In this document: one piece after another, positions 35,561 through 47,414 of the stretch
Numbering within the stretch: position 1 is the stretch's first letter
Layout of the letters: each line of letters begins with the position of its first letter
Assembly (NCBI GenBank): GCA_020746875.1
Contig: JAGTJL010000015.1
Span: forward strand, 1,612,001-1,676,000
From: Rhexocercosporidium sp. MPI-PUGE-AT-0058
Lineage: Eukaryota > Ascomycota > Leotiomycetes > Helotiales
Direction of reading: 5' to 3'
DNA length: 64,000 bases
Made by a program: the position numbers and the translations under genes
The notes under the pieces: model-generated
What the model was told of the DNA's origin: nothing
The model's database searches: none
What the model saw: only the letters and a program-made list of their open reading frames with translations

Positions 35561-37461
35561 TAAAATAACTTAATTTTTATCTAAGTAACTTAATTTTTCC
35601 TCCCCACCCTCATCTTCGATGAATTCGTCTAGATTACAGATTTAACCGAAGGCACATATTAATCAAAACGTATATTGACGGCAATGATTTATATTCTGAC
35701 TTTGATCTCGGTATTTTAATTACATATGTTATGAATTCTTTCTTCTTTCGCCGGACGCCGGACCGTCAGGGCAAAGGGTAACTTAGAACGTATGAGAAGA
35801 AGAAGAAAAAGTCCGCAGCATAAAGGTGTCATTGTTTTTTGCTAAGAACCAAAATAGTTACATGAAATTAGTTGCCGCAGCCACAACGGAAGAAAAGAGA
35901 GATGACCGTATTGGGAAAACAATGTGATGCCCACTGAATGCCAAAAAAAAAAAAGTTTGAAGCCGAGAGACAGCATTCTTAGCCTGAGGAGGAGAAGGCA
36001 GGAATGAGGTGAGCCTCATCCACCGAGTAGAAGCGGGGTATTTCAAGTCCCCTATTTTTCTTATGCGTGGTTCGGTAAGCACCTCAATCGTCCTCCCCGT
36101 TTTACCAGGCTAGGTGTACATCCGAAATCTGCCTCTGCGCACAGCAAGCGCCTCAGTTAGATGTGCGGTTGGGATGGGCGCAATTTCGGCATTTGGATAT
36201 GTAAAGGCGTTGGTTTTGGGGTTCCTGCCATGAAGTGATGAAGTGATGAGGTGGATAGGAGGGAGGGGGGCTCCGAGGCGTTTCTTCCGTTTTAGGATGA
36301 GTTTGACGGAGAGATACAGCGCGAGATCATGGAAACCTGGAACTCTGTACCAGCGCCGCCACCGTGCTACTTAGGATAATTGAGCCGCTGACTTTTGTAT
36401 ACTAAAAAGACTGCAGCCGGGAGGCTGGATGCTTAATCTACCTTAATATTTATGAGCCTGCTGTCGAACATGACACGAGATGGTAATGTGCACGCTAAGA
36501 CAAGCCATTTCAGCTTTATATAAATATATGGAGAGGACCTCCCCCAACTGCATTCTTCAAGGGAATTAGCATTCTTTGCCTTACTTGAAGATTTAGTCTC
36601 TCACATTATTTGACACCTTTCTAACGCTCCACTAACACTTCCTGGAAATCTTGGCTATGCGAACGAGAAACCATTTATCCACATTGATTTTAATATAGGT
36701 GGCCAGTAAAGCGCGAAGATGCTGGGGACGTCGGGACCTCAAGGTGTCCCACAGAAATGTTGGCTCATTCAAAAATGGCTATTGTCTAGCCTTATCTCGC
36801 TCCCTTGTTAGAAGGAAGAAAACTCTCTGTAAAAGGTAAATTACTGTTCTATAATCATCACAGGCTGCAACTCCAATTCCTAATCCTTGAGAATCGTTCT
36901 CAAAATAAAGATATTGAACATGTGTTGATAGCAATATTTCACTTCATTTCGCGATGTACTTAAAGTTCTAAACGTAAATATAATAAATATTACATGTTTT
37001 TTTCTGGGGTGAGAGCGGTCACAAAGTAATGATTGAGAGAGGATCAAACTCTTGAGGTTTCTGTTCAGAGAAGCTGTTCGAAGGCATCGTCAGTCAACCT
37101 TTGACCCGCCAACGTACCGAGTCCGCTGCATTCCAGGATTGCTTGTAATACCATTTTTAATTCTCAATTCTAATATTAATTTGATCTATCCCTGGTAGCT
37201 TGAAGTTCTCCAAAAAAAAAAAAAGAAAGAGCTTTTAGGTCACAGTGGAGTAAAGCTCGTACCCTCTTGTGATTTGTCCCCTCTTGATCTGTCCGGGACC
37301 CCCTACAAAGGATGCGGTACGTTACCTACCTGCCATTCCATGACCTGTCATCAAGGTACGATCATGGAGAAGATACAAGATTTACACTAACATACCATAC
37401 CCAGATCCCTACCTATTTGCCCTCCGTCGCCCCTCCCACTCTTACTTACCTACCTACCACA
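35561..37461. other. intergenic region, nothing supported
   Basis: Composition returns to normal. There are A-runs near 35943 and 37211, and GATGAAGTGATGAGGTG low complexity near 36233. It contains the 3' flank of the HET gene. No gene or clear repeat was recognised. Confidence 0.45.
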
Positions 37462-40400
37462 TCAAACAACATCCACAACCAACCTCTCCTTCCCCTCCTG
37501 CCCAAACACCCCCGGGAACACCCCACTCACCATTCCAATCCTCTCCAGCGCCCCCTCCACCCGAAGAGATTTCCCCAGGTACAGCACATCCGCCCTCATC
37601 TCCCTCTTACCAAGCAACAAGCAGTAGCACTCGCTCGCCCATGTCTGCGTCGGCACCGCCGCACCGTAGGGGACGCGGATGGCCGTGTTCTGCTCGGGCG
37701 AGTACATCAGTGGGACGTCGGGTGTGAAACCGTCTTGGAGGACTTGTTTGGTAGTGGATGTGGATGTAAGTGTGCTGAAAAACGTTGCGTACGTGTGGAT
37801 GAGTTTTCCTTCTCCTTCTCCTTCTTCGTCGTCGTCTGAGGGGCTAGGGGTGATAGTAGCGACCAACCCACACGCAACGAGATACCCCTCAAGTGTTATA
37901 CACCCCGTCACATCATCAACACCATGACACACGACATCGCACACGAATGGATCTAGCGCCTCCAGCGCCGTATCCGCTCTGCACTGGGTATACGACACAG
38001 GCGCGTCCACGCTCGCCCAGCTCCAGCTCGGCGCGTACCACTCAGGGTTCATAGCTCTCTCCCTCCTCACGCGCGAACTCTTCTCCATTGTCTTCCACGC
38101 CAGGCTCTCGACGATCTTGTGCTCCCACATCCCCCATCGCGGTTTCCACCCCGTCTTCGTCGCAGCGATACGCGCCATGACCGAGGACAGAGCCGGTAGA
38201 CGGTCAGAAGCGCGCGTGCAATCCCGAGAAGTGAATTCCTGCACGAGGAGTAGCCAACTGTGATGCGTGATCGTAGCGAGCTGGTTAGACCAGGAGTGGC
38301 CCGTCACGTTGGTAGTGCTGTCGAAACCCTCCCAGACCGAATGCTGGTTACACTCGAATTTGATCGCCGAGGGAGTGAAGAAGATAGACCGCGCTGCTAG
38401 GAGCCGCTCCTGCCAGATCCAGGCTCGCGTAGAGACTTTCCCGTAGTCCCCGCCTTTGCTCTCTGTGCTCAAGGCGTGCGATCTACGGCGTGCGCGGAGG
38501 TTCAAGGTGCCTATGCCAGAGACATCCATATCTAGGTCGCGCCACTGCCATTTCGTATCGCGTGGGGTGAGGATCCGTTCCATTTCTGAGGTTGCTGAAG
38601 CGGCAGCGATGGTGAGCGTTGCGTTCCCGTAGACGCTGCCCATCTTCGGGGCTTGGGTTTTGAAATCATCGCCGCCTTGGATGATGCATAGGCGGTCAAT
38701 CCAGATGTACTCGATTTCAAGGAGGTGGGCGCACTGGACGACGTCTTGGAAGAGAGGAGGGAGGTCTTGGAATCGCATGCCTGCTTTTCGTGCGGCGAAT
38801 GTCGTTTCGGAGGTTAGGTAGGTGGAGGGGCTTACGGGGCCCCAGCAGTAGGAGAGGGCGATGTATCTTGCACGGGTGTTTTTGGGTTCGAGGAGGCACA
38901 TATGGGATGGGTTGGGGGATTTGAGCCAGATTACGCGGTCGGGGAGGAGAGGAAGTTGCTGGTTCTTGCCCCCTCCGCAGTTGTGGTCTTTGACTGTATG
39001 GCAGAAAGATTAGTTTGTTTACATGGAGTGGGGAGCCGAACACCAAGCAATGCTCCTGTAGAAATAAGCGAGAGAGAAAATACGCTGCCAACTTACTGCA
39101 CCTAGCTATGTTTCTCTTCATGAATTCAAAACACTGCTGACTACCAGAATGACCTACAGTCTCTTCGGCAAAGCCAATCTGTTGTGCAAGCGGCATCAAC
39201 ACCAGATCTGGAAAATGGTCTATGTGTTAGCTGACTCCTCAACAAACATGCTATGCTAGAAACCAAACATACCTCCAACAGTAAGCTCATCAGGACGAAG
39301 CCGTGGCCGATAAAGCTCAATCTCGATATCCGGCTTTGATCGATTCACAATTGAGATAGTGAATGTCATATTTTGACCTTTCGGCACCACGGCACCAAAA
39401 TCAAGCATATCCTCTTCGCTCGCCTGTATGTTCGAGAGCTTGCCAAAGTGCAATCTTATGACCACCGGGAGATCAGGCGCAAGATGGATATCAAGGACTG
39501 ACCTCTCAGCATCCCATCCTGGATGAATTGCACTCAGTGCCACTTGCACCATGGCACAATAGAAACACCCCGAAGCCGCACTATCAAGTAGTGCTTTCGA
39601 GTCCTCGACAGTTTTCTTCCCAACTGGAATCCCTTTCGGGATTTGATACTCGACTGCAGCCCATGATGGTGTGGCGGTACTCCCATCTCCGTCTTGGGGC
39701 GCATGGAATGCGTTCAGATTACAGCATATAGGGCAGATCTCCTTTGGGGGTTGGACTTTGACGATTGCTCTGCCTTCGATGCCTTCTCCACTAGCGCCTA
39801 GTGTTGTCGCGGGTAGTGCAAGGAGAGGACGAAGTTGTGCGATGGGAGTGTCGGTCAAGATTCTGAGTTTGCCTGGTTTAGCGGCTACGGATGCTGGTAG
39901 GGGCTCAGAAGGAGCTTTCTGAGATGGTTGAGGCTCGTGAGCTCGATTCACCATCTCGTGTGCTATGGCGTTTCGCAGGCCTTGCTGTAATGTTGCGGAT
40001 GTGCTGCCAAAAGTTATGATCTTTCCTTCGATACCTGTTGAGGATTCGGGATTATCCTCGGCGATAGAACTGCTCGCATTCCCTCCGTTGTTGGAGGGTG
40101 CGCTGAGGAGAGTGCTCGTTTGCTTCTTGAAGCCTTGTGAGGGTCCTTCATAACTGGTCTCCTCATGAATAGTTTTCTTGGAAGTGTTCTGTGACGACTC
40201 TTGTGAGTTGTGAAAATGGATAGGCTTCTTAACATCGTCCTTCACAGGTTCGATTTCTAGTATTGAGGAGGTAGAATGCGGAATAGAGCTTTTTGGACAA
40301 GGGCAATTAGCGAATGGTCTTATGTAGAGAAAGCCACGCAACAATGATAACCCAACAAAGCATACATCTCCCACTCAGTCTTGATTAAGTGAATGGAATT

Positions 40401-40663
40401 ATTGATTGGGCTGAAATCTCTCACCTGCTTTGTTTCGCTGTGCCAGCAATCCCGATTATCCTTGGTTGTGAGCCTGTCCTAGAAACAACAGCAGATTTCC
40501 CAGCATCACCTTTTTTCGACGGTCCATCACCAGTATCTCTCCAACCACCACTAATTTTCTCCCTCTCGATTTCCAAACCATGTGCTGGGGTGTCAACATT
40601 CTCATAATCTCTCCCTTCCTCACCACCCATCTTCCCTTTCATCTTCCGAAACATTTTCTTCAT
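37462..40663 (-). CDS. HET-domain (heterokaryon incompatibility) protein
   Basis: Four exons: 40663-40425, 40318-39273, 39207-39097 and 38993-37462. Introns are 106, 65 and 103 bp with GTGAGA/AAG, GTATGT/CAG and GTAAGT/CAG borders. The spliced length is 2928 nt, exactly 975 codons plus stop, which supports the model. The N-terminus is basic and low complexity. A Cys-rich region follows (CPICCNLNAFH .. SGCFYCAMV), as in many HET proteins. The HET domain starts near residue 505 with YIALSYCWG, EYIWIDRLCIIQ and MGSVYGNATLTIAAA, then RAWIWQERLLAARSIFF. Known HET-domain proteins trigger vegetative incompatibility and cell death between unlike individuals; which role this one plays cannot be inferred. 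It is intact and lies between two RIP blocks. Confidence 0.9.
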
Positions 40664-41189
40664 CTTTGCTGGCTAGAAATATTTTCTCAATCGCGAGGGA
40701 AAAAAATGTCATGACCAACTAAGGATGCAAAAAGGGAACTCGGAGTTTTGTCCAAGAGTCTTTATAAGTCATTTTCTGACGAGGCTGGCTGTTGAACACC
40801 GAGCCGTGCGAGTGAGGGGTTACCATGCACGCACTCGGTGTGACGATGCATCATTGGGAGTGTACAGCATCGACAGGGGATGGAATCATGTGCATGTTCC
40901 ACATCCTGGTAAGCCACCTCTCAATAACCTCAAGGGTTGAGTATCGCTTGGCGTAGCTGATGAGAAATCTCATTCTTCCGAGCGCATCTTGATACAACGT
41001 CGTTCATGCCTACAAAGAGTGACCATTTCAAGATGTGACAATAAGCGATGGTGACATAAATTCGGCCAGATTCCAGGATTTCATGCACTGTGTTGAGCAG
41101 CCCCCAAGGCGAAGCTCGACGCACATTTTCGAGGTTGTCGTTCGAATGGAGACTACGAGATTTCACCCTGAGTCTTGAAATGACTTTTA
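40664..41189. other. intergenic region, nothing supported
   Basis: Upstream region of the HET gene, presumably carrying its promoter. A minus-strand short frame at 40930-41166 follows the ankyrin fragment but shows no repeat motif itself. Confidence 0.4.
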
Positions 41190-41375
41190 CGATCAGAAAT
41201 CCCTCAACATTACTTTTGACCGATCTCGTACCAATACGGGAGAATGTTATCCAGTAAGAGCGGTACCGTACTCACTACCTTTAACATCAATGTCGATAGC
41301 CTGGTTTTTAAGAAGGAGTTGTACGATCGCTTGATGACCTTTAACCGCAGCTCAGCCGCCCTAGGGCGGCTATGC
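41190..41375 (-). pseudogene. ankyrin-repeat fragment
   Basis: The minus strand reads AAVKGHQAIVQLLLKN then AIDIDVKGSEYGTALTG before a stop, a typical ankyrin helix-loop (GHxAIVxLLL) followed by the fungal KGGxYGTAL spacer. Upstream the frame is broken by stops across a perfect 18-bp palindrome, AGCCGCCCTAGGGCGGCT (41354-41371). Only one repeat survives. It is probably the stump of a NACHT/ankyrin-type gene common in such regions, but the rest is missing. Confidence 0.6.
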
Positions 41376-41599
41376 AGCGTACGACTATAAATATAGGTGT
41401 TCCCACTTCTTAGCTTTAGAATTCAAGTTCTTCCTGGTTAGAATTGCCTCTCCATCTACTGACAAATGAAATATCTTGTATTGTACCTATAGCCCTAAAG
41501 CTTGGTCTACATCTCTGTACTTGTCAAGCCTTTCCTGGCCCTCCTCTTCTTCTGTCTGCTAATAATCACTCGTCTACGCTATGTATATTTGAGTATTGT

Positions 41600-42170
41600 G
41601 GAGGGGACCGCCTTAAACTGCTCTAGGAGTCCCGTCCTTAAGATTATCTTTGCTGCTTGTACCGCTATTGTCGAAATATAGAGAATGCATTTGATGTCTA
41701 CATATGGTTGCTTGCTTGCCCACACCCGGTGTCGTTCCTCGGTCTAATTTTGATACTCCAGGAGAATATGGCGGACCGTCGGGGGTCCATATCCGCACTG
41801 GCATTGGTCCGTCTTAACTTTTGTCGATGGGGTGGAGGTATGCTCGCAAGCCGATCTTGTCGGTACGTATCTGTGTGATGATAGAGCTTATCGCCCTGTG
41901 TGTGCTAATATGTGCAGTGAGTGTCCCTTTTCCTGGCCGTACACCGAGTCTAAAGAGTTCTCGGCCGTGTTGGGCTGTTTCCCAGGCCGACTCCCACTCG
42001 TCCTTCATTGTCTGGCGGATGCTTGGTTTCGTGGTCGCCATTAACGTCTTTAATGAGTCCGGTTCTGGATGTTGTTCTGGCTGGTCCCCCGAATTTGGAT
42101 TATGACCTGCAGCTTCCTTTGCTGCTCGGTCGGCAGCTTCGTTGCTTGGCACTCCAATACTCACACACAA
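41600..42170 (-). pseudogene. Tad1-like LINE RNase H fragment
   Basis: The minus strand contains [20 protein letters not shown] (RNase H C-terminal motif), [40 protein letters not shown] and [14 protein letters not shown]. After a frame change come DQCQCGYGPPTVRHILLE, then a Leu/Ile-rich end ([16 protein letters not shown]). This is the characteristic C-terminus of Tad1-clade non-LTR retrotransposons in fungi. It is 5'-truncated immediately before GVPSN and has at least one frameshift and one TAG, but it is not AT-shifted. An ordinary dead-on-arrival LINE copy. Confidence 0.8.
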
Positions 42171-42502
42171 TTTATTACGCCCGGCGGCTGAGCCGAGAGG
42201 GCAACTATCACTGATCTACTAATACATTTCCTAAGAATTGTCCTAGTCTCCTTCGAGCTCATATAGAGTTCATTTCTAGCTTATGTTTTCTCTTCTTTCC
42301 TATTTCTTACGGATTCTCGTAAGTTAATAATATTATTATTAAGTTAGCTTAAAAGCAATTCTTTAAATATTTAACTTCTTATCGTCGGCAACTAAAGCGG
42401 TGCCTATTATCTATAGCACGAAGTAATAATAAGTGAAGTCGAGTGTAATAAATTAAGTGTTCTAATTTATTTACAATTAGTTCGCATTAAGTCGGCCTAC
42501 GA
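42171..42502. repeat. AT-rich flank left of the mariner element
   Basis: RIP-like AT-rich sequence with no readable domain. It may be the other half of the repeat interrupted by the mariner insertion at 42503, perhaps the 5' part of the DUF3435 element, but I cannot show continuity. Confidence 0.4.
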
Positions 42503-44079
42503 AGGCGAGCCGATTTGAAATCCGTCCATTTTGCCGATTGGCTTAACACGCGAGCTCAGGAACACCAAAATCTAGAACACTAAAGATACTTACTTTATTA
42601 TAATAATTTCTATTAAATTGAAGTATTAATTATGAAACTCGTTTCTACCTTCACATTCTAAAATGAGAGTATTAATAGCTGCTTGCCTAACAACTAATGC
42701 CCGAATTCTCTCTTGAGGGAAATTATCCCACTCTGCTCTCCACGCTCTTTCGGTCCATTCCATAGTATGAGGAGCATTCCAATCTCTTGTAATTGCTATT
42801 CGGATTGGCATCCAAACTCCTTTAATTGCGTTCATATCAGCAGAATTACCGATATGCTCTAATAAAGGAATTCCTGCTTTCTTAAGCTTTCGCTGAGTCC
42901 ATTTGCTTGAGTGTGAAGGAGCACCATCTTGTTGGAAAAGATACGGAAGTTGATCGCTTTCAAAAGTATCAGGATCGTGACGTTGGACCATAAGCTCTTT
43001 CCAAAAAGGAATCAAATAAGGCTCAAGCACTTCGTAAGTATAACGCAAGTTATCAACTCCTCCACGAGACGGCCCTTTCTTGAATTTATGCGACTCCCAG
43101 TAGACTTCCCACGAAGCTCTCTTCTTTGGCTATTTCCGCTTTAACGCATCCCACTTCTTTTCCTTCTCTCTTTCTTGTGTATTAAATAACTCGCGGCATT
43201 CAGCTTCCCATTCTTCGTTGTTGATTTGGTCTATTCGCTTTTGGTTGTCTTCCTTTTGCTGATCGGTTTCGGGGTAGTAAATATGATAAGGGCCTTTGCA
43301 GTCGTACGTGAAGCATCCCTAAAACATTGCTTCTGAGTAGTTGTTATACCGCCGTTTAATGCAATCAGGATGATATCGTTCCATATCCCCTTCTAATCGA
43401 GAAATCTTTTGTATTCCACGTTTTGCTGAGACGATTATTGAAGCCTCGTCTGAGAAGATAACTTTTCGCCACTCTTCAATTCCCCAATCTTTCCGTGAGA
43501 GAGCAATCTCATATCGTTGGCGTCTTTGAAGCTCCGTAAGACCAAGTTTCTTTGTCGATTTCAATCTGCGGAGGCCACGAGCTCTTAGTTTCTTCTCAAT
43601 CGTACTGCGGTGGAAATTAAAAAAGCCCTCTTCCGTCGCAATAATATGCCACAGCTTCTTTCGCTGTTTCTTATTTACCGTACAAGCTTCCAAGAGGTTC
43701 GTAATCTCTTCGTCAGAGATCTTTGGCTTTGCTCCGCTACCGGCTTTCCGTCGTATTTCTTCCACTTGTTGTTGAATCGTTGGAGGAGGAAGGCCTTGCT
43801 CGTCGTATCGGATAAGCACTTCAGCGGAAGCATTCTTGATATCTGTCGCAGTTGACTTAGCTAAACCAGCTTTCCGAGCAGCTTCAGCTTGGTGAACGTA
43901 TTGCAAGTGAGTCAAAAAGACAGCTTTATCAATGTCAGTCGCGTGTTTCCCCATCGTGCTGATTTGAAAGAAAGACATTAACAATTGTGACGCGGGGCAG
44001 AAATTTTGGTGGGGAATGCTTACAAATTTGCTCGGCTATTGCACAAATCAAAATGGACGGTTTTCAAATCGGCTCGCCT
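42503..44079 (-). mobile_element. Tc1/mariner DNA transposon, about 1.58 kb
   Basis: Terminal inverted repeats begin AGGCGAGCCGATTTGAAA.CC and are about 30 bp long with one mismatch (42503-42532 and 44050-44079). A TA follows the right end; the left neighbour reads GA, so one half of the TA target duplication has probably mutated. One transposase gene on the minus strand fills the element. GC content is higher than in the flanking RIP DNA. Confidence 0.88.
42626..43984 (-). pseudogene. Tc1/mariner DD34E transposase, two stops and catalytic Glu lost
   Basis: A single frame from 43984 (or MGKHATDIDKAVF at about 43954) to 42626, interrupted by TAG at 43319-43321 and 43130-43132. The first falls where the family has Trp (AMF*GCFTYDC). 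N-terminal helix-turn-helix segments include QAEAARKAGLAKSTATDI and FNFHRSTIEKKLRARGLR. Catalytic Asp 1 is in IFSDEAS and Asp 2 in FQQDGAPSHSS. The third acidic residue should lie 34 residues later, in the position read here as ADMNAIKGVW, but it is Lys. Glu-to-Lys is a G-to-A change after T, a RIP-type context. The transposase is therefore inactive for two independent reasons. Confidence 0.88.
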
Positions 44080-44299
44080 TAGTATAGCTATTACGAACCG
44101 TATCGTCGCTCGAACAGCGTTTATATTCAGAACCCAGTTCTTATTATCCGTTAAAGTCTTTCCGTCTAAATATAAAGAGATATTCCTCTACTTATATCTA
44201 TATATTATAAAATCTCGGTACGGTATACGATCCACTTTTTATACCGCAAGACGAAGTAGTCTACCGTCTTTCGCACTAATCTGTCGACGCAACGATAAT

Positions 44300-46592
44300 T
44301 CGGTGGAGATAGACGTTTAGTCTTATTATGCCTGTCTTAAGCTAGGCAAGCATATTAGCTTCCATTCATACTAAGCAGTCGTAGAGCTATCGTATATATT
44401 TACTGAACAATACTATATTAACTCTTTTAGAATATTTTCTAATATTTTACGGTAACCCTCTAGTAATATTATACTTAGCTCGCGCTATATTAAGAGTCGT
44501 CGATCGCATTCTAAAGAGCTACGTCTGCGGGATACTATCCTATCTTATTACTGCCTTTGCCTTTTCCTTAATAAGCTTTATAAGTTCGTTTTCCTCACTT
44601 AATAAAAGCAATAAAATTATTACCGTGTTTCTATCTCTTCTTAAAACTCCTATTACCTTATAAATACGGCTAATATACTCTTATCCAGACTATTATCGAA
44701 GCTTCTTAAGTATAAATACAGCCGCTTTGTTTTTTATTATTAACGTAATTCGACGGAATCTAAGCTGTGTTAATATACTCAGAGCATTAGCTATTACTAC
44801 TAAATCTCTAGAGTACGGGTTTTATTCGTCTCTCTTATTTAATATAAAAGAGAAAGACAAAATCTTATCTTATAAGTTATTACGTGTCGACTAATATAAC
44901 TTAATCATGCTATTTATTTCGACAACTTCATTTCTTATAAAACTACTTACGGCGATACGTACCGCCCTATCCGTGCCTAGTCGTCTTAATACTAATTCGT
45001 CAGTAATAATTTGTACTCTTTTCTCCTACTGTACTAACGTATATATATTAATTAAGAGGATTAGCGAGTTAAATATCCCGCTTAAATACGAGTAGCTGCT
45101 TTTATATTTAAAACCGGAAATAGTTAATATCTCTGTCTTTTGTAAGTTTATTAGGACGTCTTATAATTAAGAGACCTCGCCCGACTAGTTACTGCCGTAT
45201 ACGACTCTTTTAAAGTAAATAAAATAGCTCGGCGTACTTATTAAGTTCCCGCGGATCACGTATCCGTACTACTTCCGATACGGTATGAGTAATGCTTTTA
45301 ATTAAAGCGGTGCGTATTATATAGTATCTTTCTTATAACTCCGCTCTTACTCGCTGTGCTATATGTGTTAATCGTAAACTGACAGGTGACGTAAGCGACG
45401 CGCTTTAGAATATAATAATATAACACGCGAAGATTAATATTTTTATTAAGTATTACTTCTGCCGGATAATTATCGCTAATACGCGAGCTATCGTCTCCGG
45501 CTATGAATTTTAGCGCGACCTAATACGAGCGGCTTATCGGATAACTCGCTGGATCGATCTTAACTGGCCGCAAGAATTCACGCTTAAGGAAACCTTATCT
45601 ATTAATCAAGATCCCGTCGTATTGTGAAGGCTATAACAAACAAAGAACGTAGCACGGCGCAAGGCACCAGGCAAGGAGCCTAGTAACTCTAAGGGGTCAA
45701 GATTCAAGGTGGAAAAGTGTTCAATTCTTCTAATTTTACATGAGGGAAAGGCCTCTTATACGAACCTTTAAAGGTTGTATGCCTAGTTCCTTAAATAACG
45801 CCTTAGGCATCATTTCCTGGCTAGAATCGCCAATTTACAGTATATCGCCTTATTACGGAGTAGGAGAAGTGGAAGCGCCGCTTTAAAGCACGGCGATATA
45901 ATAGTTAAAGTACCGGCTTATCGGCTAAGTAATCTTTAATATTAGGCAGCGATTAAGAACTGCGCTTCTTAAGTACGTCTAAGAGCGCTAAGATTTAGAA
46001 TACTCGGTCGATGAGATCGAGCGGCAGCTTTCTAAGCTTAAGCTTAACCAGGACGTGAAGCGCACTTTAGATCAAAACGATAAGATGCCCTCGCTTTAGA
46101 AACGCTTAACGGAAACAGTAATAACACTCCCGGGTACGATTATTAAAAAAGAGTCCCGCCGCCGCAATACGGCTATCGATGCAGTCGTTATATATTATTA
46201 CTTTTAAGAAAGAGAAGTTGCTATTATATTATGCAAAATATCGTTGACGCGACGGACGAGCCTAATGCCGTCGAAGGAGATTAGCCCTTAGCTAATAGCC
46301 GCTTAAGCCGAGAAGCAAGCGTTAAGCGACGTTATATTATTAGTATTTACCGAGAAGAGAATTATTATTTGCTTTCTTTGCTTAAAAAAGTAAAGCTTAC
46401 CGTTTGGAAAGCGTATTTATAAATTTGCTAATTTAAGAGATTTAATAAAGCACTTTAAGCGGAAGTATCTGGCTTATATTAAAGAAAGGGATTGGCTTTA
46501 GTGCAAGGGCTGTCGAATAAGATTGTAGTATAAGTAGTATCTCCAGAATTACGTAAAAAGCATTTACGGAACCGTTTCTTAGTACTTTAGTG
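44300..46592 (+). pseudogene. DUF3435 tyrosine-recombinase-like gene with C2H2 tail, heavily RIP-mutated
   Basis: The plus strand reads, with many TAA/TAG codons, ISTTSFLIKLLTAI and PLKPE-like blocks near 44910-45110. GDVSDAL.NIII.HA then follows, with IFIKYYF (45385-45475). RAAYRITRWIDLNWPQEFTL and LSINQDPVVL come next, then a Lys/Arg-rich linker. After KRLTETVITLPGT and SRRRNTAIDAVV there are two zinc-finger-like units: CFLCLKK..LPFGKRIYKFA with KHFKRKYL, and CKGC with a decayed second half (46350-46590). These blocks match DUF3435 (PF11917), the tyrosine-recombinase superfamily that includes Starship 'captains'. The Tyr in IKYY sits at the expected nucleophile region. Frame changes exist between the N- and C-terminal halves. 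The 5' boundary is uncertain. Confidence 0.75.
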
Positions 46593-46865
46593 ATTAACTA
46601 AGAGCGCGTGGTTACAGAGCTTGCGTTTGCTCCGACTTCTCTTTTTCTTTCTCTGCCCTTTCTCAGTTATATATTATTCTCACGGCGTGCTTCTTAAGTA
46701 AGCTTATAGCTAGTTATGCGTTTACGGTATTGCTTGCTTGTTCCGAGCAACTGCCTTAGGGGCGAGACCAAGATAGGCGGGCCTTAGCAGCTGCATGAAA
46801 ATGGAAGACTAGTTTGGAGGGGAGCCAGTTTGTAGGCCACTAACATAGCCTTGTAGACTTTTTTT

Positions 46866-46992
46866 TTAGTAAGCTTAAGGCCTACATCAAAGATGAAGAG
46901 CGGCCTCAATGTAATGTTTGCTCGATGCAGCTCAGGAATAAGATGCTTTTCTAAAACCATGCTCTCGCCATACACGGTATTGTTTCGTGATT
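46866..46992 (+). pseudogene. second copy of the DUF3435 C2H2 tail
   Basis: Reads KAYIKDEERPQCNVCSMQL, then RNKMLF, a TAA stop, NHALAIHGIVS and a terminal TGA. This is the last zinc finger (C-x2-C..H-x4-H) of the same protein family. The in-frame TAA sits where the family has Gln. Only the final ~40 codons are present, and composition is near normal. Confidence 0.7.
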
Positions 46993-47038
46993 CTCGGACG
47001 AGCACCTGCAATCTAGCGCCTTCATTTCACCGTGGAAG

Positions 47039-47362
47039 GTGGCAGCCCAAACCCAAGGATCCACTCCACATCTGTTAGTCGCTGATGCGGAGAAGCAGGC
47101 GCTGAGAGCTGCTATGCTGTCGGTTTTCGAGGAGAAAAGACTTACTGTGTGCTTTTTATGCTTAGGAAAGAAGACTTTACCTGGCGAGAAGCGTGTGTAT
47201 CGATTTGCGACCTCAGGTGACTTGACTAAGCACTTCAAGCGGAAATACCTAGATAATATTCGACAAGGAGATAGGTTTGAGTGTAAGGTCTGTCGGATTT
47301 CCTTGGAGGGTAAGACGAGTCTCCAGAATCATGTAGCGATGATTCACGGAATAGTTTCTTGA
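47039..47362 (+). pseudogene. third, least mutated copy of the DUF3435 C2H2 tail
   Basis: An open frame of 107 codons: LLVADAEKQALRAAMLSVFE, then CFLCLGKKTLPGEKRVYRF, GDLTKHFKRKYLDNIRQGD, CKVCRISLEGKTSLQNH and VAMIHGIVS then stop. It aligns along its length with the C-terminus of the RIP-mutated copy (46280-46592). It lacks the recombinase core and has no convincing start (it begins on GTG-type context), so it is a truncated 3' fragment rather than a gene. Two C2H2-like fingers are visible; the first has Tyr where a His would be expected. Confidence 0.7.
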
Positions 47363-47414
47363 TTCTTAGGTGAACTCAAACACGCCCTAGGCGAGCGTAG
47401 GTGTTGGAGATGTA

